A stretch of DNA of 64,000 nucleotides, from positions 1,426,001 to 1,490,000 of the forward strand of contig NC_133025.1 of the NCBI RefSeq assembly GCF_048771995.1, in the 5' to 3' direction. The notes under the pieces were generated by a model. It was not told where the DNA came from and did no database searches. It was given only the letters and a program-made list of their open reading frames with translations. Origin of the DNA: Taeniopygia guttata. Lineage: Eukaryota; Chordata; Aves; Passeriformes; Estrildidae. Position 1 is the first letter of the stretch. Each line of letters opens with the position of its first letter. Below are positions 37,401 to 49,400 of the stretch, one piece after another. Made by a program: the position numbers and the translations under genes.

Positions 37401-40400
37401 AATATAATTAATTTATTCCCAATTCAATCAGGATAACGAGAAGGAAAATCCGACCTGGAAGCACCCAATTTCAGGCAGCTTCCCTGGGATAAGTCCTGAG
37501 ATTTATCTGGATGCTCCATGCACTTGGAAAGCTCCTGGATGGTTCCCAGTGAACCCTGAGCATCCCAGCTGGATGAAAGGTGGAAACCAATCCCATTTTT
37601 CCAGCACCCACCTCTTTTCCTTCCATGTGGCAACTGCAAATTGGCCAATTTCAGCATGGGCTCGTTGGAATTGCCCGTGGATCCCAATTTTTTGGGACAA
37701 GAGGAAGCGAGGCTGGATTTTTTCTTGGCTGCCTCCCTGCTCCTGCTGTTGCTCTCCCCAGGATGGTTTTGTGCCTTGCGGGGTGGCACCCTCTTCCTGA
37801 GGATCCTTCTCGATTTCCTCCTGAGCTCCCGGCCCCAGGGCTTGGTGGGAGAGGTGACGCTTTTTGGGATTCTCTCCGGAGCGGGACTGGGATGCTCTCT
37901 CGTATCCCGCAGTTTTCTGGTGGGAGGAGCGGGATCTAGGGGCACTGAGGAGGAGGAGGAATTCCCAGGATCAGCTCCCAGATTCCTGGCAGCCCCAGTG
38001 AGACACTGCAAGGCTGCTGAGATGCCCAGGGTGAAGCTGCCGGGGTCGCAGAGGTAACGGCGCAGCTGGGCCAGGGATCGCTCCGAGAGTTTTTGGGAAG
38101 GATCAGCGTCCCCATCCTGGCAGGGAGAGGGGACAGGAGCAACGGGAATGTCACTGCCCTGCCCAGGGCTGGGCTGGGAGTTTTCCTGGAGTTCTGCAAA
38201 TTCCTGGAGGTGCTCCTGGATGCCTGAGGCATTCCAGGAGGAGCTGGCTGCTTTCCGTAGGGCGTAGCGGAGTCCCGGCAAAACCGAAGCGATTTTTAGG
38301 GAGATGGCATTCCTGGCACTGCCCGCCTTCCCATCCTTTGGGTCCTGCTTTTCCACTGGGAAAGGAAAACCAAAATGGGTTTGAATCTGGTGAGCAAAGG
38401 AGTGAATTCAGAAAATCATCTCTCTGGTGCAGGGAAACGTTGGAGATAAGGGGAAGAAAGAAAAGGAAAGAAGAAAGGGAATGAAAAGGGAAGGAAAAGG
38501 GAAGGAAAAGGAATGAGGAAAGGAAAAGGAAAAGGGAAAAGGGGAAAAAGGAAATATTGAAGTAAAAAGCTCCAAAAATCAGCCTGCAAAAACCTCAGCC
38601 TTGGGGAAATGTCCAAATGCTCTGGATGGATCCCACCAAACATCCCAAACCTGCTCTGGATGGATCCCACCAAACATCCCAAACCTGCTCTGGATGGATC
38701 CCACCAAACATCCCAAACATCCCAAACCTGCTCCGGATGGATCACACCAAACATCCCAAACCTGTTTCAGACTGATCCCACCAAACATCCCAAACCTGCT
38801 CTGGACGGATCCCACCAAACATCCCAAACCTGCTCTGGATGGATCCCACCAAACATCCCAAACCTGCTCCGGATGGATCCCACCAAACATCCCAACCTGC
38901 TCCGGATGGATCCCATCAAACATCCCAAACCTGCTCTGGACGGATCCCACCAAACATCCCAAGCCTGGAGCAGAAGATTTGGGGGTCCAGCCTAAAGCAG
39001 AGCCTGGGGCAGCACAGGGAGGCTCCTACCTCGGGGGCTCAGGGCCCGGGGCGAGCGGAACAGGAACAGGGCCAGCAGGCTGACGGGCTCCTTGGGCTCC
39101 AGGCCTGCCAGAAACAGGGTCAGAAACCAGGCTTGGGGTCAGAAACCAGGCTTAGTTTTAAACAATGGGTTTAGTTTGAGAAACCAGGTTTAGGGTTCAA
39201 AACCACGTATAGTCTGAGAAACCAGGCTTAGTTTCAGAAACCTGGTTTTTGTTGAGAAACCTGGTTTTTGTTGAGAAACCTAGTTTTTGTAAAGAAACCT
39301 GGTTCAGTTTGAGAAACCAGGTTCAGTTTGAGAAACCAGGCTTAGTTCAAGAAACCACGTATGGTCTGAGAAACCAAGTTTAGTTTCAGAAACCAGGTTC
39401 ATTTTGAGAAACCAGATTTGGGTTCAGAAACCAGGTTTTAAATAAGAAACCCAGATTTGGTTAAGAAACCACGTTAAGTTTGAGAAACCAGGTTTTGGTT
39501 AAGGAAGCAGGTTTAGTTTGAAAAATCAGGTTTAGGTTAAGAAACCAGGTTTAGATTAAAACAACAGGCTTAGTTCGAGAAACCAGGTTTGGGTTCAGAA
39601 ACCACATATAGTCTGAGAAACCAGTTTTAGTTTCAGAAACCTGGTTTTTGTTAAGAAACCACGTTCAGTTTGAGAAACCAGGTTCTGGTTAAGGAACCAG
39701 GTTTGATTTGAAAAATCAGGTTTAGGTCAAGAAACCAGGTTTAGTGTGAGAAACCAGGCTTAGTTTGAGAAACCAGGTTTAGGTTAAGGCAACAGGTTTA
39801 CTTTGAGAAACCAGGTTTGGGTTCAGAAACCAGGTTTTAAATAAGAAACCAGGATTTGGTTAAGAAAACACATTCAGTTTGAGAAACCAGTTTTTGGTTA
39901 AGGAAGCAGGTTTAGTTTGAAAAATCAGGCTTAGGTTAAGAAACCAGGTTTAGTGTGAGAAACCAGGCTGAGTTCAAGAAACTAGGTTTAGTTTCAGTAC
40001 ACAGGCTCAGTTTAAAACAACAGGTTTAGTTAGAGAAACCAGGTTTGGGTTCAGAAACCAGGTTCATTTTGAGAGACCAAGTTTGGGTTCAGAAACCAGG
40101 TTTTAAATAAGAAACCTGGATTTGGTTAAGAAAACACATTCCGTTTGAGAAACCAGGTTTTGGTTAAGGAAGCAGGTTTAGTTTGAGAAACCAGGTTTAG
40201 GTTAAGAAACCAGGCTTAGTTAGACAAACCAGGCTTAGATTAAAACAACAGGCTTAGTTTGAGAAACCAGGTTTGGGTTCAGAAACCACATATAGTCTGA
40301 GAAACCAGTTTTAGTTTCACAAACCTGGTTTTTGTTAAGAAACCACGTTCAGTTTGAGAAACCAGGTTCTGGTTAAGGAACCAGGTTTGGTTTGAAAAAT

Positions 40401-43400
40401 CAGGTTTAGGTCAAGAAACCAGGTTTAGTTTGAGAAACCAGGCTTAGTTTGAGAAACCAGGTTTGGGTTCAGAAACCAGGTTTTAAATAAGAAACCAGGA
40501 TTTGGTTAAGAAACCACGTTAAGTTTGAGAAACCAGGTTTAGGTTAAGGAAGCAGGTTTAGTTTGAAAAATCAGGTTTAGGTTAAGAAACCAGGTTTAGT
40601 GTGAGAAAACAGGCTTAGATTAAGAAACCAGGTTTAGTTTGAGAAACCAGGTTTGGGTTCAGAAACCACATATAGTCTGAAAAACCCGATTTAGTTTAAG
40701 AAACCAAGTTTTAAATAAGAAACTAGGGTTTAAATAATAAACCAGGTCCAGTTTAAGGAACCAGGTTCAGTTTAAGGAACCAGGTCCACTTTAAGGACCC
40801 AGGTTCAGTTTAAGGAACCAGGTCCAGTTTAAGGAACCAGGTTCAGTTTAAGGAACCAGGTCCAGTTTAGGTCCCTAAGCCCCCAAACCCCAGCAGGAAT
40901 TAAGCCCAGCCCCAGCCTGGCCTTACCATCCTCCCGTGCCAAGGCTGAGGAGGTGAGCAGGATGAGAATTCCTTGGTCCTGTAAATATTTGATGATTGCC
41001 TGCAACAAAGAGAAAAAATAAAATAAAACTCCGCTCCTTCCCTGCCTCCTGTGCCAGCTGGGATCCAAAATATTCCCTGCTCAGGCCTAAAATTCCTTAA
41101 AATATAGAAATATCCTTATCAAGATGGCTGGAATTGGTAATAAATAATAAATAAATAAATTAAAAATCCATTAATAATGGATTAATAATCCATCCCTGCC
41201 AGGATATGCAGCCCAAAGGGGAAGGTTTTCCCAGCATCTTGGAAAGGGACAAAATTCCAGCATCCTGGGGAAACAGAACATTCCAGAATCCTGGAAAATA
41301 CAACATTCCAGCATGCAGGGAAACCACAAAGTTCCAGCAACCTGGGAAAAGTCAAAATTCTAGGATCCTGGAAAAGACAAAATTCCAGCATCCTGGGAAA
41401 CAGAAAATTCCAGCACCCTGGAAAACACCAAATTCCAGCAGCCTGGAAAAGACAAAATTCCAGCCACCACCTGGCTGGAGCTCAGCTGGATTCTGGCAGC
41501 ATCAATGAATCTTTGGGAAAAAAAAAAAAAAATTGGCTGAGTGTAAAAATTCCTGGAATTGTGTCCCAGATTTCCAGGAGCAGATGGATAAATAGATAAA
41601 TATCAGTTTTTCCTTGTGTTTGGTGCCTGGGATTCCTGTATTTTTTCAGGAATCTTCCCAAAGGGACTGGAATGAGGGATGTTGGATTAATCCAAGCTGG
41701 TTTGTCGTGGAATCATGGAATGGGTTGGGTGGGAAGGGAATTTAAGGATCAGCCATGCCATGGCAGGGACACTGGGCACTGTCCCCATGTCCAGCCTTTC
41801 CTGGGACATTCCAGGGATCCAGGGGCAGCCCCAGCTGCTCTGGCAATCCCAGCCCAGCCAGGAATTCCTCATTTCCAAGATCCCATCCATGGCTGCCCTC
41901 TGGCAGTGGGAGCCATTCCCTGTGTCCCATCCCTCCTTTCTTTTCCCAAATTTCAGCTCTCCTGGAGCTCTTTTGGGCCGTGGAATGTGCTGGAAGCTCT
42001 CCCTGGATCCTTCTCCTCTCTCTCCAGGGAACATTCCCAGTTTTCCAGCCTCACCTGCCCATCCTGGTGCTCCCAAACCCCAGGAGGGAGGAGCAGCAGC
42101 TCTGGGGTGCACAAAACCCCCTTGGAGTTGAAGGGAACTTTTCCATTCCATATTCCAACTTTCCACCCCTCTCCTGGAGCTAGAACCAAAGGGAACTTTT
42201 CCTTTCCATATTCCAACTTCCCACCCCTCTCCTGGAGCTGGAGCTGCGTTCCCCCAGCTGAGGGACCAAGGCACAAAGCTCTGGAGCTGCAGGAATTCCT
42301 CTCCAGCTCCTGTGGACAACTGGAAAACCAAAGTTTCCTGGGGGGATTTGTGAGCCTGAACCCGTCAGACACCTCCTGCCTCCAGCAAAAGCCGCTGCAA
42401 TTCCCAAAGGAATTCCTCTCCTCTCGTTCCTCCTCGTTCCCATGGCTCTGCCACCCTGACATGGATGGTTGGGGTTTCTCTGAGTGGTTTTCCTGCCTGC
42501 TGCTGGGCTTGGGAATGAAGATTCCAACCAAGATTCCAGCTCAGAGCCAGGGGAGGATGGATGATCCCAGCTCTGGGTTTACAGGAAGAGCAAAGCCCAG
42601 CCCAAATTGCAGCAGGAGGGGATAAACCCAGCTGTGGGTTTATCCTGAGGACACCAGGCTCAAAACTGCTGGAAAATAATAGATTATAAAATAAAAACCT
42701 GCAGAAATAATTCCCAGCTCGTGGTGTAATCTCCAGGTGATAAACACAAAAAATAAATGTTGGAGAGCAACGAAGTAGGAAAATAACATTTAAAGCGGGG
42801 AAATTAATTCCACACTGCATTGGCTGTGGGTAATAACACCAATAAAAGTCATTTAAAGGCCACTTTCCTCCCAGAAAAACACTCACCAAGTCCTTCTCCT
42901 TCAGATTTTCCACCAGCTGATCCATTTTGGATTGATCCTTATTGGATATTTCCACCTCATAGAGACTGGAATAAACTCCCTGAAAGCAGACTGGGGGAAA
43001 ATAAAAGATTCAGGATTTTGGGATGGTGATTTTCCATGGATTCTGTCCCAGCAGCACGGAGATGGAATTACTGGGAGCACTGGAAATGGGGATATTTCCC
43101 AATATTTCCCACCCACCTTCATTCCCAGTGTAATTTTTTTTCCCAAATGCAGCTTCTGGCAGTTTTTTCTTCAAGTCAGACAATCCCATCACGTGTTTGA
43201 TGTCCAGGCTGGGAGGCCTGAGGGGATAAAGCATAAAAAATTCAGGATTAAGTTCTGGGAGTTCTGTGGAGCCAAAAAAAATTTTAAAAGCTCTGGAAAA
43301 GGTACAGTCTGCTCAGGATCCTGTGTGCAAATCCTGAAAATCACCAAATCACAGATCCTGGGATGGCTTAAGCCAGGCTTGAAGCAATCTGATTTAGGGG

Positions 43401-46400
43401 GAGGTGTCAGAAGTAAATTAATTTAAAGGATTTTATCTCCTCACCCAGCTGTGAGCCAACATTCCAGCAGCAAAGGGATGAGGCAGGAAAAGAAAAAATG
43501 GGCTCAGCTTGAGAAACCAGGCTTAGGTTAAAAACAACAGGTTTAGTTTGAGGAAGCAGGTTTAGGTTAAAAACAACAGGTTTAGTTTGAGAAACCGGGT
43601 TTAGGGTTAAAGAAACAGGTTTAGTTTGAGAAACCAGGTTTAGGTTAAAAATAACCAGGTTTAGTTTGAGAAACCAGGTTTAAGTTAAAAATAACCAGGT
43701 TTAATTTGAGAAACCAGGTTTAGGGTTAAAGAAACAGGTTTAGTTTGAGAAACCAGGTTTAGGGTTAAAGAAAGAGGTTTAGTTTGAGAAAGCAGGCTTA
43801 GCTTAAAAACAAACAGATTTAGTTTGAGAAACCAGGTTGAGGTTAAAAAAACAGGTTTAGGTTAAAAAAAAACGGGTTTAGTTTGAGAAACCAGGCTTAG
43901 GTTAAAAAAAACAGGTTCAGTTTAAGAAACCAGGCTCAGTTTGAGGAACTGAAGTTGGGTTAAGGAATAAGGTTAAGTTTGAGAAGCCAGGCTCAATATG
44001 ATAAGCCAGGCTCAGTGTGATAAGCCAGGCTCAGTTTAAGAAGGTCAGCTCAGGTACGTAAGCCTAGCTCAGGGCACTAAGCCTGGCTCACTCACAGCTG
44101 GGCGGGCACGCTGCCCACACTGTGCTAAGCCCAGCTCAGGGCACTAAGCCCGGCTCAGCTCACTCACAGCTGGGCGGGCACGCTGCCCACACTGTGCTAA
44201 GCCCAGCTCAGGGCACTAAGCCCGGCTCAGCTCACTCACAGCTGGGCGGGCACGCTGCCCACACTGTGCTAAGCCCAGCTCAGGGCACTAAGCCCGGCTC
44301 AGGGCACTAAGCTCAGCTCACTCACAGCTGGGCGGGCACGCTGCCCACACTGTTCTAAGCCCGGCTCAGGGCACTAAGCTCAGCTCACTCACAGCTGGGC
44401 GGGCACGCTGCCCACACTGCACTAAGCCCAGCTCAGGGCACTAAGCCTGGCTCAGGGCTCTAAGCCTAGCTCACTCACAGCTGGGCGGGCACGCTGCCCA
44501 CACTGTGCTAAGCCCAGCTCAGGGCACTAAGTCTGGCTCAGCTCACTCACAGCTGGGCGGGCACGCTGCCTGCGCTGTGCTAAGCCCAGCTCAGGGCACT
44601 AAGCCCAGCTCAGCTCACTCACAGCTGGGCGGGCATGCTGCCCACGCTGTGCTAAGCCCAGCTCAGGGCACTAAGCCCAGCTCAGGGCACTAAGCCCAGC
44701 TCAGGGCACTAAGCCCGGCTCACTCACAGCTGGGCGGGCACGCTGCCCACGCTGCACTAAGCCTGGCTCAGGGCACTAAGCCCAGCTCAGGGCACTAAGC
44801 CCAGCTCAGGGCACTAAGCCCAGCTCACTCACAGCTGGGCGGGCACGCTGCTCACACTGTGCTAAGCCCGGCTCAGGGCACTAAGCTCAGCTCACTCACA
44901 GCTGGGCAGGCACGCTGCTCACACTGTGCTAAGCCTGGCTCAGGGCACTAAGCCCGGCCCGGCTCACTCACAGCTGGGCGGGCACGCTGCCCATGCTGTT
45001 CTAAGCCCAGCTCAGGGCACTAAGCCCAGCTCAGCTCACTCACAGCTGGGTGGGCACGCTGCCCGCGCTGTTCTAAGCCCGGCTCAGGGCACTAAGCCCG
45101 GCTCAGGGCACTAAGCCCGGCTCACTCACAGCTGGGCGGGCACTAAGCCCGCGCTGTGCCGGCTCCTCAGGCCGATGGTGCAGAGGCGCTGCCCCCCGAT
45201 GCACAGCTGGCCCCGCCACGGGCACGGCGCCGACAGCGGCTCTGCGAGAGGGGAGAGAGGAGAGAACGATCCCTGGGGAAAGCCAACCCCAACCCCAAAC
45301 ACCCTAAACCCAAAAACCCCAAACCCAAAAACCACACCCCAACCTCAAAAAACCCAAACCCAACCTGAAAAACCACAACCCCGAACCCAAAAAGCCCAAC
45401 ATCAAAAAACACAAACGCGGAAACCACCACCACAAAAAAAACCCAAACCCAACCTGAAAAACCACAAGCCCGAACCCAAAAATATCAACCTCAAAAAACA
45501 GAAACACAAAAACCCCCAAACCCAAAAACCCCAAACCTAAAACCCACAACCACAACCCCAAAAAGCCCAAACCCAACCCCAAAAACCACAAGCCCAAACC
45601 CAAAAATATCAACCTCAAAAAACAGAAACCCAAAAACCGCAACCACAAAAAACCCCAAACCCAAAAACCCCAAACCTAAAACCCACAACCACAAAAAGCC
45701 CAAACCCAACCCCAAAAACCACAACCCCAAACCCAAAAACCCCAACCCCAAAAAGCACAAACCCAGAAACCACAACCCCAAAAACCCCAACCTCAAAAAC
45801 CACAACCCTAAACCCAAACACCACAAGCCCAAACCCAAAAACCCCAACCCCAAAAAGCACAAACCCAGAAACCACAACCCCAAACCCAAAAACCACAACC
45901 CCAAAAACCCCAACCTCAAAAACCACAATCCTAAACCCAAACACCACAACCCCAAACCCAAAACCCCCAACCCCAAAAAGCACAAACCCAGAAACCACAA
46001 CCTCAAAAAAGCCCAAACCCAACCCCAAAAACCACAACCCCAAAAACCCCAACCCTAAACCCAAACACAACCCCAAACCCAAAAACCCCAACCCCAAAAA
46101 GCACAAACCCAGAAACCACAACCCCAAACCCAGAAACCACAACCCCAAAAACCCCAACCCCAAAAACCCCAACCCTAAACCCAAACACCACAACCCCAAA
46201 CCCAAAAACCCCAACCCCAAAAAGCACAAACCCAGAAACCACAACCCCAAACCCAGAAACCACAACCCCAAACCCAAAAACCCCAACCCCAAAAAGCACA
46301 AACCCAGAAACCACAACCCCAAACCCAAAAACCACAACCCCAAAAACCCCAACCCCAAAAACCCCAACCCTAAACCCAAACACCACAACCCCAAACCCAA

Positions 46401-49400
46401 AAACCCCAACCCCAAAAAGCACAAACCCAGAAACCACAACCTCAAACCCAAAAACCACAACCCCAAAAACCCCAACCTCAAAAACCCCAACCCTAAACCC
46501 AAACACCACAACCCCAAACCCAAAAACCCCAACCCCAAAAAGCACAAACCCAGAAACCACAATCCCAAAAAAGCCCAAACCCAACCCCAAAAACCACAAC
46601 CCCAAAAACCCCAACCCCAAAAACCACAACCCCAAAAACCACAACCCCAAACCCAAACACCACAACCCCAAACCCAAAAACCCCAAACCCAAAAACCCCA
46701 AACCCAGCAGCCTCACCTTGGTGGTTCCGCTCCGCTCTGGAGAGAGAGATCAATAATAAACAAAAAATATTCAGAGATGGGAAAATGATAAAAACAAATC
46801 AAAGGAATTTTGGGGACAGGAAAAGGATAAAAAGGAATTTTACAGATAGGAAAAGGATAAAAAGGAATATTCAGAGATGGGAAAAGAGGGAATAAAATGA
46901 GTATTTAGAGATAGGAAAAGAGGAAAGAAAACAAAAATTTAGGTATGGGAAAAGAAACAAAAGGAATTTTAGAAATGGAAAAAATAAAAAGGAATATTAG
47001 GGATGGGTAAAGAAATAAGAGGAATATTCAGAGATGGAAAAAGGAATAAAAGGAATATTCAGAGATGGGAAAAGACGGAATAAAAGGAATTTTAGAGATA
47101 GATAAAGGAATAAAAGGAATATTAAGAGATGAAAAAAGGATAACAAGGTATATTAGAGATGAGGAAAGGAATAAAAGGAAAATGTTCAGAGATGGGAAAA
47201 GAATAAAAAGGAATATTCAGAAACAGGAAAAGGAATATTTAGAGATAGGAAAAGAATAAAAAGGAATATTGGATGGGGAGAAGGATAAAAAGGAATATTG
47301 GATGGGGAAAAGGACAAGGAGGAATCTCAGGGATGGGAGAAGGACAAGAAGGAATTGCAGGGATGGGAGAAGGACAAAAAGGAATATTGGATGGGGAAAA
47401 GGATAAGAAGGAATTTCAAGGATGGGAGAAGGACAAGGAGTTGCAGGGATGGGAGAAGGACACAAAGGAATCTCAGGGATGGGAGAAGGACAAACAGGAA
47501 TTTCAGGGATGGGAGAAGGACAAGAAGGAATTGCAGGGATGGGGAGAAGGACAAAAAGGGATATTGGATGGGAAAAAGGACAAGGAGGAATCTCAGGGAT
47601 GGGGAGAAGGACAAGAAGGGATATTTAGAGACAGGAAAAGAATAAAAAGGAATATTGGATGGGGAAAAGGACAAGGAGGAATTGCAGGGATGGGAAAAGG
47701 ACAAAAAGCAATCTCAGGGATGGGGAGAAGGGGAAGAAGGAATTGCAGGGATGGAGAGAAGGACAAGAAGGAATGTCAGGGATGGGAAAAGGACAAAAAG
47801 GGATATTGGATGGGGAAAAGGACAAGGAGGAATTGCAGGGATGGGAGAAGGACAAGAAGGAGTTGCAGGGATGGGGAAAAGGACAAGAAGGAATGTCAGG
47901 GATGGGAGAAGGACAAGGAGGAGTTGCAGGGATGGAGAGAAGGACAAAAAGGGATATTTAGAGATAGGAAAAGAATAAAAAGGGATATTGGATGGGGAGA
48001 AGGACACAAAGCAATCTCAGGGATGGGGAGAAGGGGAAGAAGGAATGTCAGGGGTGGGAGAAGGACACAAAGCAGTCTCAGGGATGGGGAGAAGGGAAGA
48101 AGGAATGTCAGGGATGGGAAAAGGACAAAAAGGGATATTGGATGGGGAAAAGGACACAAAGCAATCTCAGGGATGGGGAGAAGGACAAGGAGTTGCAGGG
48201 ATGGGGGAAAAAGATAAGAAGGAATGTCAGGGGTGGGAGAAGGACAAGAAGGAATCTCAGGGATGGGGAGAAGGGAAGAAGGAATGTCAGGGGTGGGGAG
48301 AAGGACAAGAAGGAATTTCAGGGATGGGAGAAGGACAAGAAGGAATTTCAGGGATGGGGAAAAGGATAAGAAGGAATCTCAGGGATGGGAGAAGGACAAG
48401 AAGGAATTGCAGGGATGGGAAAAGGACAAAAAGGGATATTGGATGGGGAAAAGGACAAGGAGGAATTGCAGGGATGGGGAGAAGGACAAGAAGGAATCTC
48501 AGGGGTGGGGAGAAGGACAAGAAGGAATTGCAGGGATGGGGAGAAGGACAAGAAGGAATCTCAGGGGTGGGGAGAAGGACACAAAGCAATCTCAGGGATG
48601 GGGAAAAGGACAAGAAGGAATGCCAGGGGTGGGAGAAGGACGAGAAGGAGCTGCAGGGATGGGAAGAGGGCGGATTTGGGAGGGCTGAGTCTCTCACGGG
48701 CTGGGCGGGGCCATCTCCCGGGCCGGGCGGTACTGGCAGGCCAGCAGCACGTACGGACACACCTGGCGGGGACGCTCGGCCGCCGCCGCCCCGCTCACCT
48801 CGTACACGTAGTACTGGGGAAAAACAGGGAACAGCCATGGGAAACTGGGAATCAGCCACGGGAATGGGGAATAAACCACGGGGAACTGGGAATCAGCCAC
48901 GGGAATGGGGAACAAACCACGGGAAACTGGGGATCAGCCACGGGAAACACAGGGAAATAATCCATGGGGAACTGGGGATCAGCCATGGGAAACGCAGGGA
49001 AATAATCCATGGGGAACAGGGAATTCACCCCACTCACCTCGTACATGTAGTACTGGGGAGAGAGGGGAAGCAGGGAAACTGGGAGTACACCATGGGAACC
49101 TGGGAATTAGCCATGGGAACCTGGGAGTAATCCATGGGGAACTGGGAGTAATCCATGGGAAACTGGGAGTAATCCATGGGGAACTGGGAGTAATCCATGG
49201 GAAACTGGGAGTAATCCATGGGAAACTGGGAGTAATCCATGGGGAACACAATAATTCATGGAAAACTGGGAATAGTCCATGGGGAACTGGGAATCATCCA
49301 TGGGAAACTGGGAATCACCATGGGAACCTGGGAATTAGCCATGGGGAACTGGGAGAAATCCATGGGAAACTGGGGGTAATCCATGGGAAACTGGGAGTAA

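Noticed and set aside
45860..46710. Interstitial telomere repeat
   Set aside because: CCCTAA occurs only sporadically within CCCCAAA/CCCAAAAA words and there is no tandem TTAGGG run.
45491..46716. Minus-strand frames of up to 317 codons made of [12 protein letters not shown], resembling membrane protein
   Set aside because: This is a translation of the G/T-only satellite. It lies in an intron between two phase-matched exons.
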